Of a stretch of DNA of 46,966 nt, positions 46,341-46,966 are shown in pieces (positions within the stretch are counted from its first letter, which is position 1; each line of letters begins with the position of its first letter). The stretch comes from Bacteroidota bacterium (GTDB lineage Bacteria; Bacteroidota; Bacteroidia; AKYH767-A; JAHEYN01): the NCBI GenBank assembly GCA_947448795.1, contig CANFOZ010000014.1, positions 1 to 46,966 of the forward strand. The letters run 5' to 3'. Under the pieces are notes generated by a model. It was not told the DNA's origin. It ran no database searches and saw nothing but the letters and a program-made list of their open reading frames with translations. A program made the translations under genes and the position numbers.

Positions 46341-46966
46341 ATGAGAAAATCCATACTGCTGCTTTTGCTCCTTCTTGTTGCCCGATTCACGCCTTCTTTG
46401 GCGCAGAACAATGTGGGTATTGGAACACCAACACCCGATCCTTCGGCGGTGCTGGAGATAATGTCAAATACACAGGGCTTATTAATCCCTCGAATGACAA
46501 CGGCCGAGCGCCTTGCTATACCTGCGCCGGCAAATGGCTTGATGCTATTTGATGTTACGGTTAACTGTATTTTTTATTATGTGAATCCGACAGGCTGGGT
46601 TTCGCTTTGTTTGAATAGCGGCCCAACGGGACCGCAAGGCACAGCCGGTGTCGCTGGTCCACAAGGTCCATCGGGTGTTGCTGGACCACAAGGCCCATCG
46701 GGTGTTGCCGGAGCAGTTGGCGCAGTTGGACCACAAGGCGCAGCAGGTGTTGCCGGAGCAGCAGGCGCAGTTGGTCCACAAGGCCCATCGGGTGTTGCCG
46801 GAGCAGTTGGCGCAGTTGGACCGCAAGGCGCAGCAGGTGTTGCCGGAGCAGCAGGCGCTCCCGGTGTTACGGGTCCAACAGGCCCAGCCGGTTCTGGTGG
46901 AGGAGGTTCGGGTGTTACGGGCCCAACAGGTCCAACAGGCAGTGGCGGCGGTGGCAGCGGGGTTAC
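46341..46966 (+). CDS. Secreted collagen-like (Gly-X-Y) repeat protein, partial (3' end beyond window; absent from the ORF track)
   Basis: ATG at 46341: [115 protein letters not shown]...; open to the window end. Confidence 0.88.
   Translation, partial: MRKSILLLLLLLVARFTPSLAQNNVGIGTPTPDPSAVLEIMSNTQGLLIPRMTTAERLAIPAPANGLMLFDVTVNCIFYYVNPTGWVSLCLNSGPTGPQGTAGVAGPQGPSGVAGPQGPSGVAGAVGAVGPQGAAGVAGAAGAVGPQGPSGVAGAVGAVGPQGAAGVAGAAGAPGVTGPTGPAGSGGGGSGVTGPTGPTGSGGGGSGV
46701..46855 (+). repeat. 90-bp-period tandem repeat within the collagen-like coding region
   Basis: ggtgttgccggagcagttggcgcagttggacc... begins at 46701 and again at 46791, near-identical through to ...gcagcaggcgc. Confidence 0.8.

Noticed and set aside
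46545-46826. Cys/Trp-rich minus-strand ORFs
   Set aside because: Antisense shadow of the collagen-like Gly-X-Y repeats.
46620-46966. Possible CRISPR-like array because of regular repeats
   Set aside because: The repeats are in-frame Gly-X-Y codons without unique spacers; a coding repeat, not CRISPR. No CRISPR array was seen elsewhere.
1-46966. tRNA/rRNA genes, insertion sequences, integrase or transposase genes
   Set aside because: None recognised by reading the sequence and ORF translations; small tRNAs could be missed without tRNAscan.

Overview
This 47 kb window is a Bacteroidota (Bacteroidetes) chromosomal segment. Evidence for the lineage: type IX secretion (T9SS) sorting tails, gliding-motility C-terminal (CHU_C-type) domains, a PorP/SprF protein, TAnnTTTG-type promoters, and an atpBEFHAG cluster without atpDC. 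Housekeeping genes include rpiB, trpS, plsC-like, gatC, a GPAT-like acyltransferase, gpsA, an MsbA-like ABC exporter, rbfA, a LolC/E-like permease, an MltD-like LysM transglycosylase, mnmG and the ATP synthase genes. Accessory content includes three tandem T9SS cargo paralogs, a 2011-aa repetitive surface protein and a collagen-like protein cut by the window end. Main leads: (1) an ~800-bp cassette-like insertion at about 27354-28164. It carries a DUF6934-like gene and an unannotated 55-aa ORF, ends in a ~135-bp attC-like imperfect palindrome, and is flanked by 8-bp direct repeats (GTTTGTGG). (2) A two-gene locus at 28826-34996: a GT2 synthase fused to glycoside-hydrolase-like domains, followed by an alkaline-phosphatase-superfamily membrane transferase with an N-terminal CBM-like region. 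It resembles an OPG/NdvB-type periplasmic glucan system. (3) Two parS-like 16-mers in inverted orientation, 126 bp apart, just after mnmG. (4) An AT-rich divergent intergenic region at 1068-1571 with repeated TGTTGATA/TATCAACA motifs, an oriC-like candidate. (5) A 317-bp internal duplication in the giant surface protein that differs almost only at synonymous sites. All calls come from reading the sequence; no searches were run.
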